Shown here: one piece after another, positions 36,786-47,568 of the stretch
Numbering within the stretch: the stretch's first letter is position 1
Layout: every line of letters starts with the position of its first letter
Origin: Acholeplasmatales bacterium
Lineage (GTDB): Bacteria; Bacillota_I; Bacilli_A; Acholeplasmatales; Acholeplasmataceae
DNA: 64,000 nucleotides
Direction of reading: 5' to 3'
NCBI GenBank assembly: GCA_031284585.1
Contig: JAITXT010000009.1
Location: 1 to 64,000 of the forward strand
Made by a program: the position numbers and the translations under genes
Notes under the pieces: generated by a model
What the model saw: only the letters and a program-made list of their open reading frames with translations
The model's database searches: none
What the model was told of the DNA's origin: nothing

Positions 36786-37349
36786 TTAATCCTTTTTATG
36801 CTGTATATAAATATCTATTTTCCCAAGAAGCCCATTTAAAGTTAAAAACTCAATGGTTCCTGAAGAAAAAGTATTTCTATCAATCAAAAAATAAACAATA
36901 AAATCACTTCCTTTTAATTGATTATTAAAAACCTTACCCGTTTTATCATCTTTAAGATGCCCTCTTAGTTCTACTACGCTATCTTTACTTATTAAATATT
37001 CTGTAAAACTATCTTTTTCAAAATCAAGAGAAAGAATGTAAGACGAACAATCTAATAGGTTATATTCATTTTCCTCTACACTATATTTAGTCATACTTGG
37101 AATTTCATTTAAAGTCTTCCTAGATTCTTCTATTTTAAAATAGTTATCATTTTGAGTAGTTATTTTATAGGAAACTGAAGATACTAGGCCTCCATCATCA
37201 AAAAAAGCATAATTAATCTCATAAGTATAGAAAAATATATCACTTGAGAATGTTTCAAGAAAGATTCCAAAATTAGATTTACAACCAATTAAAAACAAAG
37301 AAACAAGAGGAATTATTACTGTAATTAATATATTTTTAAGCTTTTTCAT
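36786..37349 (-). CDS. Small lipoprotein of the surface operon
   Basis: The 187-residue protein has a signal peptide and lipobox (LIGC, Cys23) and a beta-rich mature part of about 165 residues with no recognised family (SVSYKITTQNDNYFKIEES, GTIEFLTLNGLLGKIDIYI). Its layout recalls outer-face lipoproteins of about 180 residues that bind or shield a membrane complex. It lies 9 bp after the giant lipoprotein gene and 2 bp before the ABC ATPase, so it is part of the same operon. Function unknown. Confidence 0.75.
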   Translation of the reverse strand: MKKLKNILITVIIPLVSLFLIGCKSNFGIFLETFSSDIFFYTYEINYAFFDDGGLVSSVSYKITTQNDNYFKIEESRKTLNEIPSMTKYSVEENEYNLLDCSSYILSLDFEKDSFTEYLISKDSVVELRGHLKDDKTGKVFNNQLKGSDFIVYFLIDRNTFSSGTIEFLTLNGLLGKIDIYIQHKKD

Positions 37350-37358
37350 AATGACTCC

Positions 37359-40300
37359 CTAAATAATAATGAAAATTTTTTTAATAAATATTTTCACAAA
37401 TAATGAAAATAAAAACATCAATTCAATCGAAACTTTTGAAATACCTATTAGAGAACTAACGTATCCTAATGATTCACTTATAACACTTTCAACATAAGCA
37501 TTATAATTCAAAACAATAATATCAAGTTTATCAAGATATTCTACTAATTTTTCACTTCTTAATAAATCACTAGTACCATACAAAATTCTATATATTTCAT
37601 TGATTTTGGAAAAAGATTCACTATTAATACTTGAATAATTAATAAATAAATCTATATCAGAATAAAAAGTATCATAATCAAGAGTTTTAATAAATATTAC
37701 TTTATCACTTGAAGGAAGATAATTAGCGGTTTCTTTATAACGAATATAAACAGGATAACTAGTTCCATTTACCAAACCGCCTAACTTCCTATTCTCACTA
37801 TATTCTGTAGTACTTTCTAACCTAAATTCATAAATATCATTTAAATCAACTGAAAATTCATGATAATCGACTAGAAAACTAGAAAGACCAACATTAATAG
37901 GTTTTTTATTTTCTCCTTTTAAAACTTCAAAATTAAACGTAAATTCTCCGCAACCATTCAGATCATCCACAATTATTTTAATCGTATATATACCTGCATT
38001 AAGTATTATTTCTTTTTCAAGATAATAAGAGAAACTTAGACCACTTGCAAAATATATCTCAAAATTATTAAAGGGTAATCCATTATAATAAGTAGTTTGA
38101 TTAATAATTTCTATTTGATTACTAACATCTAGTTTCTCAACCATACACTCAAATACTCTTTCTAAAACTTTAGAACCACTATTATCTACTAAATGATATT
38201 TTAGATAATTGTCATTATCAATTGATACTTTTACAAGATAATTGCCTGCATCTCTAATAAAATCTACACTTTTGCTATCTTTAAATACTAAAATACTAAA
38301 AATACCTTGGATATCACTATCATAAGTAAAAATTAAATCTTTAATAGTTCCGTCATATCTAAAATTAGTCTCTTCCAAACCAACTAAAATTCTTTTAGAT
38401 GTAAAAGTATATGACCCATAATTAATTTCTTCTACATAATCAATCTCATAATTTGAATTAGAAAATAAACTAAAAAAATCTATCACAATTTTAGAAGGAA
38501 GATATGATGTTTCATTTACAATTAACTTTAAATCTAAACAATAACTATCTGGAATATTATTCGTGATATCAATATCATCTCTATTAACTAATCTATATGT
38601 TAGTACGTCTAATTCATCCCATTCTGATATCTTATCATCAATTATTACTTTAATATAATAAGGTATCACATTGATAGATAAAGTTTCATTCGTAAGATTA
38701 TAAAAGTAATTATTAGAATTAATTCCTAAAATTGAAATTATATATTGACCAACATTTAAAATATTAAGATTTGAGAATAAAACTTCTATTTTATCTTCAC
38801 CTACTAATCCTGAAATATTATAATTAAATTCATACAACGAACCCGAATAAGTGATATCAATATTTGAATCCATGAAATTAATCATAATTTCTTTTTTATT
38901 AATTACAAGAACTCCATTAACAAAAGATACTAGATAATTTGGATTATAATAACTCGCCATGATTTCATAAACTCCTGCATTTTTTGGAGAAGAAGGAGTA
39001 TAAAGATTAATATTTAACTCATCTCCTTCTAAAATTCCATCCGTTTGAAAAGAATTATTATTTAGAAGTGGTACTTCTCCTGAATAAGTAAATGTTTGTT
39101 TGTTCAAATTGATAGTAATTTGTTTTGGTTTAATTACATATGTTCCAAAAATAATATCTTTTATATAGTAATTAGCTGAACTGTTTAAAGTACCTTTAAT
39201 AATATAAGATCCAATATCATTTCCTTCTTCTCTATAAGTCGAAAAATCAAGTATGTCGGAAGAAATAATATTTAAAACATTATATGAAAAACTAGTTTGA
39301 ATAGTTCCATAAATAACTTCATAACTTTCTATTTGAATAGTAACTTCCCTTTTTTCAATAACAAAGCTTGAAAATATTTCCAATTGTAGATAATTTGTTC
39401 CGCTAACTATGGCTTTAACTTCACATATTCCAGCATATATTGGACTACCAGACAAAACATAATAGGAAACATTTAATTCGTCATTATATAGAGAAATTAT
39501 TGTATTAACTCCAATTGAATGAACTTTTTTATCATATACAAATACTTTATTTTGTTCTAAGTAAACATTAGTTATTTCGCTTTTATATATTATATAATTA
39601 AAAGTTGATTCTCCAACATATAAGTAATTATTCAAACTTGTCCCGCCCATTCCTAAAACTTTAAGAAGATAATTAGAAGCATTAATATTCGTCTCATTTT
39701 CAAGATGTAAATAGAGATCATCACCTTCAATTAGACCAATTAGTTCATAAGATATCTTCTTTTCTTCTTTATTATAAATCATGTTTTCTGGTATTATAAA
39801 TCTAGCCATTATATTTCTTTTAGAGATTGTTAAAGTCATTTCCCTAAATTCATTAATTAATAATATATTAAGACTATCATATAAAAAATTCACGGATACG
39901 TAATAAATACCTGCATCAACATAACTATTTATGCATGAGTAACTAACTTGAATGTAATTGGGAACATCCCCTTCTAAGGAGACACTTTTTGGTGTTCCAT
40001 CATAAGTAAATACTTTACTAGAAAAAGTAAATATACTTGTATCGAATACAAATTTTTCGATAATAATTTCTTTTGAAAATTCACTATATTTTAGGAAACC
40101 ATCACTTGAAACACTTACTTTAAATCGGTACAATCCCGTGTCACTAACCTTAGTTAAAGTGATACTATCTTCATTTGAAATTAGTTCATTGTTAAAATAA
40201 ATGAAATACTCGACTGGTAACAAGTGATTACTAGACAAATTAATTGTCAAAGTATCAAAATAAGTAATATTAGTAATTAGTTCTATTCCGTCATTAATTA

Positions 40301-43300
40301 TTAAATCAGGAATAATTAAATCATATTTACCATAGATACTTAAATCAAAAGATGGAGTGAAAAGAGAATCTATTTTTTCATCAAAATTATTAAAATATCC
40401 CACAAAATCAAAACCTATTTTAGGGTTATGTATATTCAAATCTACTAATTCTTCATATTTATAAGATGTTTCTTTGAAAAATAAATTATCTAAGTAATAA
40501 GTAACTTTATAAGTATTTCTAATGTAATAAACTTTTAAACTCATATTATCTGAATTTAATAAAATAGAAGTAACATTGTTAACATTAGTATCATCATAAG
40601 TAAAACCATCAAATTCTCTAACTGTCTTAGTAGTAATAATACTATTTTCCTCCGCTAATAAATGAGTTGTGCTACATAATTCATATGAATTATCATTAAG
40701 AGCTTCTAAATAATAATTTATTTGATAATTTAAATAAAATATTTCAGTAAAGATAACTTCAATATTAATATCACTTTCAACTTGATAATTAATAAGTGAA
40801 TCAAAATACTCATTATTAAAAATTATATTACCTAACTTAAATCCCTCAAATGGATTAATTTCTATGCTTAAATAATCGAAATGGTTAATTGTGCCTGTTG
40901 AAAAAATATCTCCATTGATTCTAATTAAAACATCACCTAGCATCTCACTATATGTTAGTTTTATCTCGTAATTTTTAATTTCCCATTTCGCATAAACTTC
41001 TAAATTTACGTAATAATTTATAGTCGAAAGAATCTCTTTACTAAAACTTTCATCAAGAAACCAGCCAATAAAATTATAACCAAGTTTTTCGGGAGTAAAA
41101 AACATATATTCATTCAAAACATTATAAGTATTTAGTCCAAATCCTGACCCGTCATCTAAATGATAAATAATATTATAATCAATCACAGAATAGATAGCAT
41201 AAACATAAATATCACTTTTAATATCAAATATTTCATAAGTATCAAACACTGCACTATAACCCACTCTTGCAAGAGGTTCTATATTTAAGACAAAACTACT
41301 TGCATATAAGACATCAAAACTTATTGAACCAGAATCATCTATTACATAGACTTTAAGCTGAATTAAATTAACTATAAGATCGTTTTTATATAAGATATTG
41401 TAATTAGTTTTATCATTTGGAATAAACATAATTGAGATAATATTTTCTCCAATTTCAAAATTTAATTCATCAATAAATTTAAAAACTCCATAATTATTAA
41501 TTTCATTCCAATTCTGATTAATCGATTCTCCTACATAATAATATATACTTGTAGGCCAAGTAATATTAAGATTTGCTTTATCTATTAAAAGATGGGTTTC
41601 TATATCATCTAATAGATAATTACAAGATATAAATTTGGCTTTAATATCATAAATACCAGAATTAATAAATGAAATAGTCCTAAATACATTAGAAGGAGTT
41701 TCATAAGTTTTTCCTCCATCATAACTGAAAGCTACTAAAATAGAATTATCTAATAAGATATCTTGATTATAGATTGATAAACTATGAGGTAGACCGTCAT
41801 ATACAAGATATTCCTCTCCTTCAAATCTAGCATCAATGTTTGCCTTATTGATATCAAGTTCATATTCATTATTTATTAAATAGTAATTATTTGTGCTAAC
41901 AATTAAATTACTTTCAATATAATAAACTCCAGCATCTTTTAAATTATTAGCACCAGTTACATATAACTTAATATCATTTCCAAAAAGTATTATTTTTGCT
42001 TCTAGTTCATGAATTACATCTTTATGATATTCAATTTCTAAATAATTATTATTAGAATAAGGATTTTTGTCAATACTCCAAAGTACTTCCACAAAAATTG
42101 GTTTAATAATAAGATAAGTTTCTAAGATTAAAATTGTATTATCATCATCTAACCTATAATTTGAAGTATTATTTAATTCATAAAAAACTTTAATATTATA
42201 ATTACAAACATCAATACTACCTAATTCCCCGGAGGAAGCTAAAATATTATTAATAGTTGAATATTTATAAGTAAAATATGAAGGTAAATTAATAAGATTG
42301 ATCTCATGATAATTATTATCATATGATACTTCTACTGGCATTATATTATAACTATCATCATAGATAACTTTTTTATTAATTATAATTTCAAAAAATAATT
42401 CAATTTCAAAAATATTATCTGAACCAATACTAAAATAATTATCAAAGTAGTATATAGTTAGGATAACTCTATAATATCCACTGCTACTAACATCTACAAA
42501 AGACATAGAAGAAAGAGTATTCCCTAAAATAGGTTCATAAGTATTCATATTTTTCTTGTACCAAAAATAGTTTATAGAATATATATTATTATAAGAAAGA
42601 AAATCATTTCGATTAGAAAGTTCTATATTATCTCTCACATAAATACTAGCCAATTTTTCATCAAAAGTCTTTTCTAAAACTCCTTCTTCAAATAGATAAT
42701 CACTACTTTCTAGATGAACATCAATATCTTTAAAGATAAATTTTGCATACAAATTAATATCTCCAAATGTTCCCTTGCTTAAAAACTCTATACTTTCAAA
42801 AAAGAAAGGATCAGTATACCAACCCAAAAAGAGAAAACCTTTTTTATCTAAAAATTGATATAAATAGAAAGAATCACTACTCACTTGATAGATAGTTGGA
42901 AATAAACTGCTCCCCGCCCAAAAATAACTTAGGTAATCGTCAAAGAAGTGATAAGTAATAGTATAATCAACTGTTAAAGTTTCAATGAAATAATAAGTAA
43001 TATCTACATCCTCAGGAAGATATAAATATTTAGATATACTTTCAATCACACCAGTTGAATCAACTTCTTCCCCAGAAAATGAATTAATTCTAAATGTTGA
43101 TTTATACCCATTCATAGGAAAAATAGCTAATCTAAACAATTCTTTATTATCAAAAGTAGTTCCATCCATTTCATAAGTTTCTCTTGAAATACCTTCTAAA
43201 TTAGCATTAGGTCCAATTATTACTTTACCTCCACTAATAAATCCATAGATTGCTCCCCCAAATGTTCCATTAATAGTGAGAGTTCCTCCTAAAAATATTT

Positions 43301-46300
43301 TTGCGACCCCGCGATCTATGGGATATTTATAGGTGCCAATATTCTCATTTATATAAGAAAGAGAAATAAGAGTTCCTGTTTCATTAATAATTAGTTCCGC
43401 GTCCTCATAAATATAGAGTTTCGCTCCAGGTAATAATTTTAAACCATGATTAATCTTATATACTCCACTATGAAGATTAATAACCATATCTCCATCAATA
43501 GGGTATAAGTAATTTTTAGTTGAAGCACTAAAACCACTAATTACTAAATCTCCACCAATCTCTTCCGCTCCTCCATAAATATCAATTATTGAAGAAACAA
43601 TCAAAAAAGACATATTTCCATAAGCAGGAATAGATCCTCTTTTAGTTTCTTTTGAAATTACAGCATAACCATTATTTTCCTCATCTAATTTAAATAAACC
43701 TTTTACTTCATCAAACTGGGAAAAACGTGTTCGGCTATAAATTCCACCAGCAAAAGCTTTTACTATTCCGTAATAATTGGCTTTTGCTTCTACTTTTATA
43801 CATGTAAGAATTCCAATCATTGAGTATTCAAGATAGGGAAATACTCCTAAAAAGAATACTTTGGATGCAAGAGTACCTCCTCTCCAATTAACCATAATGA
43901 AAGTTTCTCCTAAACTTGAAAGAGCTTTTGCGGTTACTAGACCAGTATTTAGATTTCCTTTCTCAATAAGCCCAAAAACCTCTAATACTCCGCCTTCTAA
44001 GATAACTATCTCTCCATCTAAAATTACTCTTGAATATGGACCTGAAATATCTTGCGGAGCATTTGTAGTTGCACGTCTTCCTGTAACTCCATTTATATAC
44101 ATAGTTCCGTAAATATTAAGTTTATATCCATTTGGAATTGTTAGAGTTAAATATAGGAGAGGAATATCTAAAATAGCTTCTGAATCTTTATTAAATCCAT
44201 TTCTTAAAATTCCTGTTTTATCATTTTTATCATAAGGTATGAGAAAAGTTCTACCACTTGGTAATACTAAATCTGAATCTAGAGTGTAATTATTAATTAA
44301 AATAATTGTGTCTCCTTCATTAGATGAATTAAAAGCATCATCTAAAGTAAGAAAACTATTTAGTCTTATGATAGCAACACTATCCCAACTTCCAGTAACT
44401 ACTTCGATAGTCACATCTCTTGTAAGAGTAAATGACATTTCCTCCCCTAAATATTCTAAATATATACTTTCTCCAATCAAACGAAATCCTAAAATAATGT
44501 ATCCTTCTTTAGGGGTTGCTGCTACATGGATGAAGGAACCTCCGAAATACATATTACCTGGAATTATCATATTTGAGCCATTAACGACAGATAAATCATA
44601 GTAATTAGAACTATTATCAAAATATACATATGACTCACTAGTAAGTATAGAAAACCCTGCAAAATAAATAGCATTCAGATTATAATTTTCATTACTATTT
44701 GAACTACCTAATCTTAAGTACCCTATGTAAAAATCATAATAACCCATGTCTAGTTGGATAACAATATCTTTCCAATTTTGATCTCCTTTCAATTCGCTAA
44801 AATGAATTTTATTCGGTTCTGGAAATAAAGCATTAGTATAAATTATTTTATCAAAAAATAAATTTGAAGTTGGATAACTAGGAATTGAACTAGTAGATAA
44901 ATCTGGTAACTCAGATCCTATATAAAGAGTTCCTCTACTCACATGAGTTGATATTTTAAAGGAAAATGTAAAAAAAGCTGAACTTTCAAGGATTTCTATT
45001 GATACATGAATTCCTTGAAAATCTCTACTATCTTGATGGTTTTCAAATCCTCCACTTTTATATACTGTCATCCCAGAATAACTAACATCTTTTACAAAGG
45101 GATTTATTTGATCATTTACTACATTTATCAAACTAGTACTTTCTTCTAATACTAAACCATCTAAAGATACATCATAAAAAATAGTAATGCTATGATAACT
45201 ACTATAATGATTATCTTGATAAGATAAAAAATAGAATATTTCTCCTTTAGAAATAATAATAGGGATAGCATCACTAGTAGGTATTCCATCATAAATGATA
45301 ACTAGATTATTATTTGAATCATATTTATATATTTTTATATTAGCATTAGTATAAGAATCTCCTAGATATATTCCTAATAAGGTTACTGAAGAAGAAACTG
45401 TTATTTCACTTATTGAATTTAACTCGGTTATTTCACCGTCTGCATAAAGCGCTATTGTTGGTAAAAATGATCTAGGATAAACAAAAAAGGTAATATCAAT
45501 ATCGGAGTAGACATTAGTAATTGAAAACTCAAAGGTATCTGGAGTTTTATTTGCTAAAGGATTATTTATATCTCCTTCCATAATAATATTCTTGATATTA
45601 TCATATACTAGGCATACTGCTAGTTCACTTTGATTATTCATATTAAAATCAATAGTAAATGTGACGCTATCATTCATAGTGGCACTTTGAGCACTACTAG
45701 TTAAACTAACTAAACCACCATAGGTATCATTTAAATTAGAGAGAACACTAAACTCTCTTTTTTCTCTAAATCTTAAATTAGATAAATAAATTGCATCATC
45801 ATATATTGTAAAAGAAGTACTAGAATGATAAGTTTTATACGATATCCTAAAGTGATAACTTCCACTATGCTCTAAAAATATTTTAAACTCACTCCAAGGA
45901 ATATTGGAGTTATCAATATTTTCTGTGTTATAAATTATTTCCTCATTTAAAAAAATCACCATATAACAATATGCATTAGAACTACTATTATCATTCTTAA
46001 CTCCACTTACTTTATAGTTAAAAGAAAAAAGTCCTGGTTTCTCTATCTCTAAAAAAATATTTAAGTTTGATTCATTTGTACCTCTTACCAAATCTTCCAT
46101 TTTATTTGTGGAACTATAAATTGCTTTACTAGGATCAAGAATACCATCAAGGCTTACGTTATCATTAATTACAAATGGATAATCTAGGGAATTAATAACG
46201 TGAATTACATCTAGTGAATCACTGTTAACTAGTAAATCAAGAGATAAGTAATTATAAAAGATAAATTCTACACTTTCATAAAATAAATCATTTTCTTCCA

Positions 46301-47390
46301 TGTTTGAAAAAGAAGTTATTAAAACTGAATGTGCGCCATAGGTAAGAGACAAAGAAAACTCATCCAAAGAAATATCATTTAATAAAATACCATCAAGATA
46401 AATAAGAATAGAATAATTGTTAGAGAAATTTAAAGTATCAATATTAAAATTAAATGTAATTAAATCATCTACTTGATTTAGATAATTAGTAAATTGAAAG
46501 AAAGATAACAAATTATAATTTTCATCAAATACTTTTATTTCTGGTAATTTAATTTTCAATTTAAAAATAGCTATAAATTGATACTCAATTGAACTAATGC
46601 TTATTTCTGGCACTTCAAGACTCAATTCCTTTGTTCCATCACCATAAAACCAAGAATCTACATTTTTAATCCCAACAAATGCATATTCTTCTAGATTATT
46701 ATTAATAACATTAAAAAATACTTTTGAATCAATTATTTCTCCCGTTAAACTTCCCATTAAGATATTATTACTACTATATGTTGCATTAATTGATCCAAAA
46801 AAGAAATCAAAGACATGAAATTCTGAATAAGAAATAATACTAGCTCCTTTAAAAGAAGCAGAAAGACTAATGCTATGAGTAAAATCTCCTGTAACTAGAA
46901 AACTAATATTTTCAAAATGAGGAGTATTATTACCAACAGGCAGAAAATTAAACCCATAATCTGAACTTGAAATATCATTTTCAAATGAAGAATAATTTAA
47001 ATCAATAGGTTCTCCATCAAGAACTACTTTAATTTTACCAAATAGCGATGTATTTGTACTAGCAAATTTATACCTAAATCTAAAAGTAATATTTCCGCTA
47101 CCATTAAAATGTCCTTCTCCAAAAGTTAAAATTGAAGGATTATTATTAAATCTTTTTCCAAGTGAATAAGAATCATTTACATTTATGGAATTATCAGTCC
47201 ATGTAATGTTGCTAACTTTATCAAAGTTATTAGTGGCTCCAGTCCAATCAATTGTCTCGTTCTCATCTATATAACTAAAACTATTAGAAGTATCAATTGC
47301 TAAATTTGCTAAATTGTTTGAACAACTTTCTAAAAATATTACTAGAAATATTATTAAAAATAATATTATTTTTCCTCTTTTTTCTATCAT
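37359..47390 (-). CDS. Giant 3343-residue surface lipoprotein with C-terminal membrane helix
   Basis: The ATG follows AAAGAGGGATT. The N-terminus is a lipoprotein signal with a lipobox (FLESC, Cys23). Residues about 30-1000 are beta-sandwich-like repeats. Residues about 1010-1450 look like a right-handed beta-helix (GGVLEVFG, INGTFGGAIYG, GGKVIIG). Listeria-Bacteroides (InlB-type) repeats follow: GFLFLGWYTD (about 1523), GYNFIGWFLD (about 2110), GFDFVGYFN (about 2332). MBG-like modules fill about 2470-3030 (FTYDGTPKSVSLEG, DAGIYYVSV). A helical segment ends in a hydrophobic C-terminal helix (IELMFLFSLFVKIFIKKIFIII). With lipid at one end and a helix at the other, both ends may be held in the membrane. 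It heads the five-gene operon. Confidence 0.9.
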   Translation of the reverse strand: MIEKRGKIILFLIIFLVIFLESCSNNLANLAIDTSNSFSYIDENETIDWTGATNNFDKVSNITWTDNSINVNDSYSLGKRFNNNPSILTFGEGHFNGSGNITFRFRYKFASTNTSLFGKIKVVLDGEPIDLNYSSFENDISSSDYGFNFLPVGNNTPHFENISFLVTGDFTHSISLSASFKGASIISYSEFHVFDFFFGSINATYSSNNILMGSLTGEIIDSKVFFNVINNNLEEYAFVGIKNVDSWFYGDGTKELSLEVPEISISSIEYQFIAIFKLKIKLPEIKVFDENYNLLSFFQFTNYLNQVDDLITFNFNIDTLNFSNNYSILIYLDGILLNDISLDEFSLSLTYGAHSVLITSFSNMEENDLFYESVEFIFYNYLSLDLLVNSDSLDVIHVINSLDYPFVINDNVSLDGILDPSKAIYSSTNKMEDLVRGTNESNLNIFLEIEKPGLFSFNYKVSGVKNDNSSSNAYCYMVIFLNEEIIYNTENIDNSNIPWSEFKIFLEHSGSYHFRISYKTYHSSTSFTIYDDAIYLSNLRFREKREFSVLSNLNDTYGGLVSLTSSAQSATMNDSVTFTIDFNMNNQSELAVCLVYDNIKNIIMEGDINNPLANKTPDTFEFSITNVYSDIDITFFVYPRSFLPTIALYADGEITELNSISEITVSSSVTLLGIYLGDSYTNANIKIYKYDSNNNLVIIYDGIPTSDAIPIIISKGEIFYFLSYQDNHYSSYHSITIFYDVSLDGLVLEESTSLINVVNDQINPFVKDVSYSGMTVYKSGGFENHQDSRDFQGIHVSIEILESSAFFTFSFKISTHVSRGTLYIGSELPDLSTSSIPSYPTSNLFFDKIIYTNALFPEPNKIHFSELKGDQNWKDIVIQLDMGYYDFYIGYLRLGSSNSNENYNLNAIYFAGFSILTSESYVYFDNSSNYYDLSVVNGSNMIIPGNMYFGGSFIHVAATPKEGYIILGFRLIGESIYLEYLGEEMSFTLTRDVTIEVVTGSWDSVAIIRLNSFLTLDDAFNSSNEGDTIILINNYTLDSDLVLPSGRTFLIPYDKNDKTGILRNGFNKDSEAILDIPLLYLTLTIPNGYKLNIYGTMYINGVTGRRATTNAPQDISGPYSRVILDGEIVILEGGVLEVFGLIEKGNLNTGLVTAKALSSLGETFIMVNWRGGTLASKVFFLGVFPYLEYSMIGILTCIKVEAKANYYGIVKAFAGGIYSRTRFSQFDEVKGLFKLDEENNGYAVISKETKRGSIPAYGNMSFLIVSSIIDIYGGAEEIGGDLVISGFSASTKNYLYPIDGDMVINLHSGVYKINHGLKLLPGAKLYIYEDAELIINETGTLISLSYINENIGTYKYPIDRGVAKIFLGGTLTINGTFGGAIYGFISGGKVIIGPNANLEGISRETYEMDGTTFDNKELFRLAIFPMNGYKSTFRINSFSGEEVDSTGVIESISKYLYLPEDVDITYYFIETLTVDYTITYHFFDDYLSYFWAGSSLFPTIYQVSSDSFYLYQFLDKKGFLFLGWYTDPFFFESIEFLSKGTFGDINLYAKFIFKDIDVHLESSDYLFEEGVLEKTFDEKLASIYVRDNIELSNRNDFLSYNNIYSINYFWYKKNMNTYEPILGNTLSSMSFVDVSSSGYYRVILTIYYFDNYFSIGSDNIFEIELFFEIIINKKVIYDDSYNIMPVEVSYDNNYHEINLINLPSYFTYKYSTINNILASSGELGSIDVCNYNIKVFYELNNTSNYRLDDDNTILILETYLIIKPIFVEVLWSIDKNPYSNNNYLEIEYHKDVIHELEAKIILFGNDIKLYVTGANNLKDAGVYYIESNLIVSTNNYYLINNEYELDINKANIDARFEGEEYLVYDGLPHSLSIYNQDILLDNSILVAFSYDGGKTYETPSNVFRTISFINSGIYDIKAKFISCNYLLDDIETHLLIDKANLNITWPTSIYYYVGESINQNWNEINNYGVFKFIDELNFEIGENIISIMFIPNDKTNYNILYKNDLIVNLIQLKVYVIDDSGSISFDVLYASSFVLNIEPLARVGYSAVFDTYEIFDIKSDIYVYAIYSVIDYNIIYHLDDGSGFGLNTYNVLNEYMFFTPEKLGYNFIGWFLDESFSKEILSTINYYVNLEVYAKWEIKNYEIKLTYSEMLGDVLIRINGDIFSTGTINHFDYLSIEINPFEGFKLGNIIFNNEYFDSLINYQVESDINIEVIFTEIFYLNYQINYYLEALNDNSYELCSTTHLLAEENSIITTKTVREFDGFTYDDTNVNNVTSILLNSDNMSLKVYYIRNTYKVTYYLDNLFFKETSYKYEELVDLNIHNPKIGFDFVGYFNNFDEKIDSLFTPSFDLSIYGKYDLIIPDLIINDGIELITNITYFDTLTINLSSNHLLPVEYFIYFNNELISNEDSITLTKVSDTGLYRFKVSVSSDGFLKYSEFSKEIIIEKFVFDTSIFTFSSKVFTYDGTPKSVSLEGDVPNYIQVSYSCINSYVDAGIYYVSVNFLYDSLNILLINEFREMTLTISKRNIMARFIIPENMIYNKEEKKISYELIGLIEGDDLYLHLENETNINASNYLLKVLGMGGTSLNNYLYVGESTFNYIIYKSEITNVYLEQNKVFVYDKKVHSIGVNTIISLYNDELNVSYYVLSGSPIYAGICEVKAIVSGTNYLQLEIFSSFVIEKREVTIQIESYEVIYGTIQTSFSYNVLNIISSDILDFSTYREEGNDIGSYIIKGTLNSSANYYIKDIIFGTYVIKPKQITINLNKQTFTYSGEVPLLNNNSFQTDGILEGDELNINLYTPSSPKNAGVYEIMASYYNPNYLVSFVNGVLVINKKEIMINFMDSNIDITYSGSLYEFNYNISGLVGEDKIEVLFSNLNILNVGQYIISILGINSNNYFYNLTNETLSINVIPYYIKVIIDDKISEWDELDVLTYRLVNRDDIDITNNIPDSYCLDLKLIVNETSYLPSKIVIDFFSLFSNSNYEIDYVEEINYGSYTFTSKRILVGLEETNFRYDGTIKDLIFTYDSDIQGIFSILVFKDSKSVDFIRDAGNYLVKVSIDNDNYLKYHLVDNSGSKVLERVFECMVEKLDVSNQIEIINQTTYYNGLPFNNFEIYFASGLSFSYYLEKEIILNAGIYTIKIIVDDLNGCGEFTFNFEVLKGENKKPINVGLSSFLVDYHEFSVDLNDIYEFRLESTTEYSENRKLGGLVNGTSYPVYIRYKETANYLPSSDKVIFIKTLDYDTFYSDIDLFINYSSINSESFSKINEIYRILYGTSDLLRSEKLVEYLDKLDIIVLNYNAYVESVISESLGYVSSLIGISKVSIELMFLFSLFVKIFIKKIFIII

Positions 47391-47460
47391 AATCCCTCTT
47401 TTTAGATCAATTTACACCATTTTTAGTGAAAATTATGAATTTTTACTCAAAATTCAACCT

Positions 47461-47490
47461 ATTATACTAAAAAGATTTTTTATTTATAAA
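47461..47490 (-). promoter_or_regulatory. Probable promoter of the surface operon
   Basis: On the minus strand TATAAT (47461-47466) lies 18 bp downstream of TTTATA (47485-47490), 71 bp before the giant lipoprotein start. The -10 box is perfect and the -35 weak. No terminator was seen after the upstream dus gene, so read-through is also possible. Confidence 0.45.
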
Positions 47491-47568
47491 CAAAAAAAGT
47501 AAGTCTTAATATTAGATACTAAATTAGTAAATAATTTATGTATTTTACTGCAAATATTCTTTTTGTAA

